Below, piece by piece: positions 7,209 through 7,464 of a stretch of 7,464 nt of DNA (position 1 is the stretch's first letter; each line of letters starts with the position of its first letter). The position numbers and the translations under genes are program-made. The notes under the pieces are model-generated. The model saw only the letters and a program-made list of their open reading frames with translations. It was not told where the DNA came from and searched no databases. The DNA is from Firmicutes bacterium CAG:449. GTDB taxonomy: Bacteria > Bacillota_I > Bacilli_A > RFN20 > CAG-449. Where the stretch lies: contig FR889398.1 in NCBI GenBank assembly GCA_000432895.1, positions 1 through 7,464 on the forward strand, read 5' to 3'.

Positions 7209-7246
7209 TCATTTCTAATCATACTTAATTTAGGTGATTAGAATGA
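7209..7246 (+). promoter_or_regulatory. Hairpin covering the ribosome site and start codon of the 52-residue gene
   Basis: CTAATCA (7215-7221) pairs with TGATTAG (7235-7241) around a 13-base loop. The stem extends outward past one bulged T (7212), with the TCA at 7209-7211 and the TT at 7213-7214 pairing with AATGA at 7242-7246, giving 12 pairs in all. The right arm includes part of the ribosome site (AGGTGA, 7232-7237) and the ATG at 7243-7245. In mRNA this would hide the start of the downstream gene unless opened, for example by coupled translation or a binding factor. No T-run follows, so it is not a normal terminator. Confidence 0.45.
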
Positions 7247-7401
7247 AAACAAAAAAGAAAAGAGAACAATTTTTAGTAGCAGATGCTTTATTTGAAATGG
7301 GGATGGATTTTGATGTTATTGAAACTATCTCAGGTATTACTTCTAAAGAACTTCTCTTACATAAAATAAATCTTATTGAATTTGATGAAAAAGATAAATA
7401 A
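7243..7401 (+). CDS. Small hypothetical protein, 52 residues
   Basis: ATG 7243 has a good ribosome site, AGGTGA at 7232-7237, five bases upstream, and the frame runs to TAA 7399-7401. The product starts with a basic stretch (MKTKKKREQF) and continues with LFEMGMDFDVIETISGITSK, then an acidic end. The central part resembles the short helix-turn-helix-like tail of the form 'GMxxExIAxITGLSxEE' found at the end of Rpn/YhgA-type nucleases and in small DNA-binding modules. That similarity is short and suggestive only. The gene lies between the TSCPD gene and metK (gap to metK 23 bases), so it is probably in the same operon. Its start is inside the hairpin at 7209-7246. It is too small for a full catalytic domain; a small adaptor or regulator is possible. 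Confidence 0.7.
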   Translation: MKTKKKREQFLVADALFEMGMDFDVIETISGITSKELLLHKINLIEFDEKDK

Positions 7402-7424
7402 TTCAATATGGAAGTTGAGGTATT

Positions 7425-7464
7425 ATGGAAGAAAGAATTTTATTTACTTCTGAATCTGTTTCAG
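7425..7464 (+). CDS. metK: Start of S-adenosylmethionine synthase (methionine adenosyltransferase), 3' part outside window
   Basis: ATG 7425 follows GAGG at 7417-7420, and the 13 codons before the window edge read MEERILFTSESVS. MetK proteins nearly always open with a variant of '(R)xLFTSESVTEGHPDK', which is the ATP/Met-binding opening, so this identification is strong despite its length. The enzyme makes S-adenosylmethionine from ATP and methionine in the cytosol. The overlapping ATG at 7408 is in another frame and does not give the MetK sequence. No SAM-responsive riboswitch is seen before the gene; the 23 bases ahead of it are too short, so it is probably read through from the small genes upstream. 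Confidence 0.85.
   Translation, partial: MEERILFTSESVS

Noticed and set aside
6579..7424. SAM riboswitch or other SAM-sensing leader ahead of metK
   Set aside because: No conserved riboswitch core or terminator pair is seen in the leader or in the 23-base gap before metK.
1..7464. CRISPR array, tRNA or rRNA gene, insertion sequence
   Set aside because: No regularly spaced direct repeats, cloverleaf, rRNA-like sequence, transposase or terminal inverted repeats were seen on either strand. The repeats in the RHS gene are degenerate YD coding repeats.

Overview
This is a very AT-rich window from a low-GC bacterium using the standard code: TGG for Trp and TAA for the stops seen. The protein families (a Gram-positive-style RHS core, a small 4-Cys TSCPD protein, metK) suggest a Firmicute, perhaps an uncultured gut-type Bacilli or Clostridia. 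This placement is inferred from composition and motifs only.

Layout: (1) 1-147 is the 3' end of a zinc-type medium-chain dehydrogenase. (2) 148-584 has no convincing gene; it holds a good intrinsic terminator at 421-447, a second hairpin, and the start region of the next gene. (3) 585-5966 encodes one giant RHS/YD-repeat polymorphic toxin of about 1793 residues. It has a carbohydrate-binding-like module and two LamG/concanavalin-like modules set between YD blocks, an RHS core ending in a DPNGH motif, a hydrophobic Gly/Ala-rich stretch, and a short HNH-like nuclease tip. (4) Six bases later, 5973-6578 encodes a 201-residue protein in the immunity position. (5) 6579-6951 is a very AT-rich gap with a possible decayed minus-strand coding fragment and a 22-base perfect palindrome. 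(6) 6952-7464 looks like a conserved housekeeping block: a TSCPD protein, a 52-residue unknown whose start codon lies inside a hairpin, and the first 13 codons of metK.

The most interesting system is the toxin-immunity pair. The protein has a recognisable delivery shell with lectin-like modules and no visible signal peptide. Its C-terminal tip, with the H-H...N...H residues of an HNH-like nuclease, is followed at once by an unrecognised candidate immunity protein. Codon choice changes from A-ending to T-ending within the RHS core (near 5230-5300), as expected if the tip and its immunity gene were acquired as a replaceable cassette. The toxin locus sits between ordinary metabolic genes and so resembles an accessory insertion, but no transposase, integrase or attachment site is visible.
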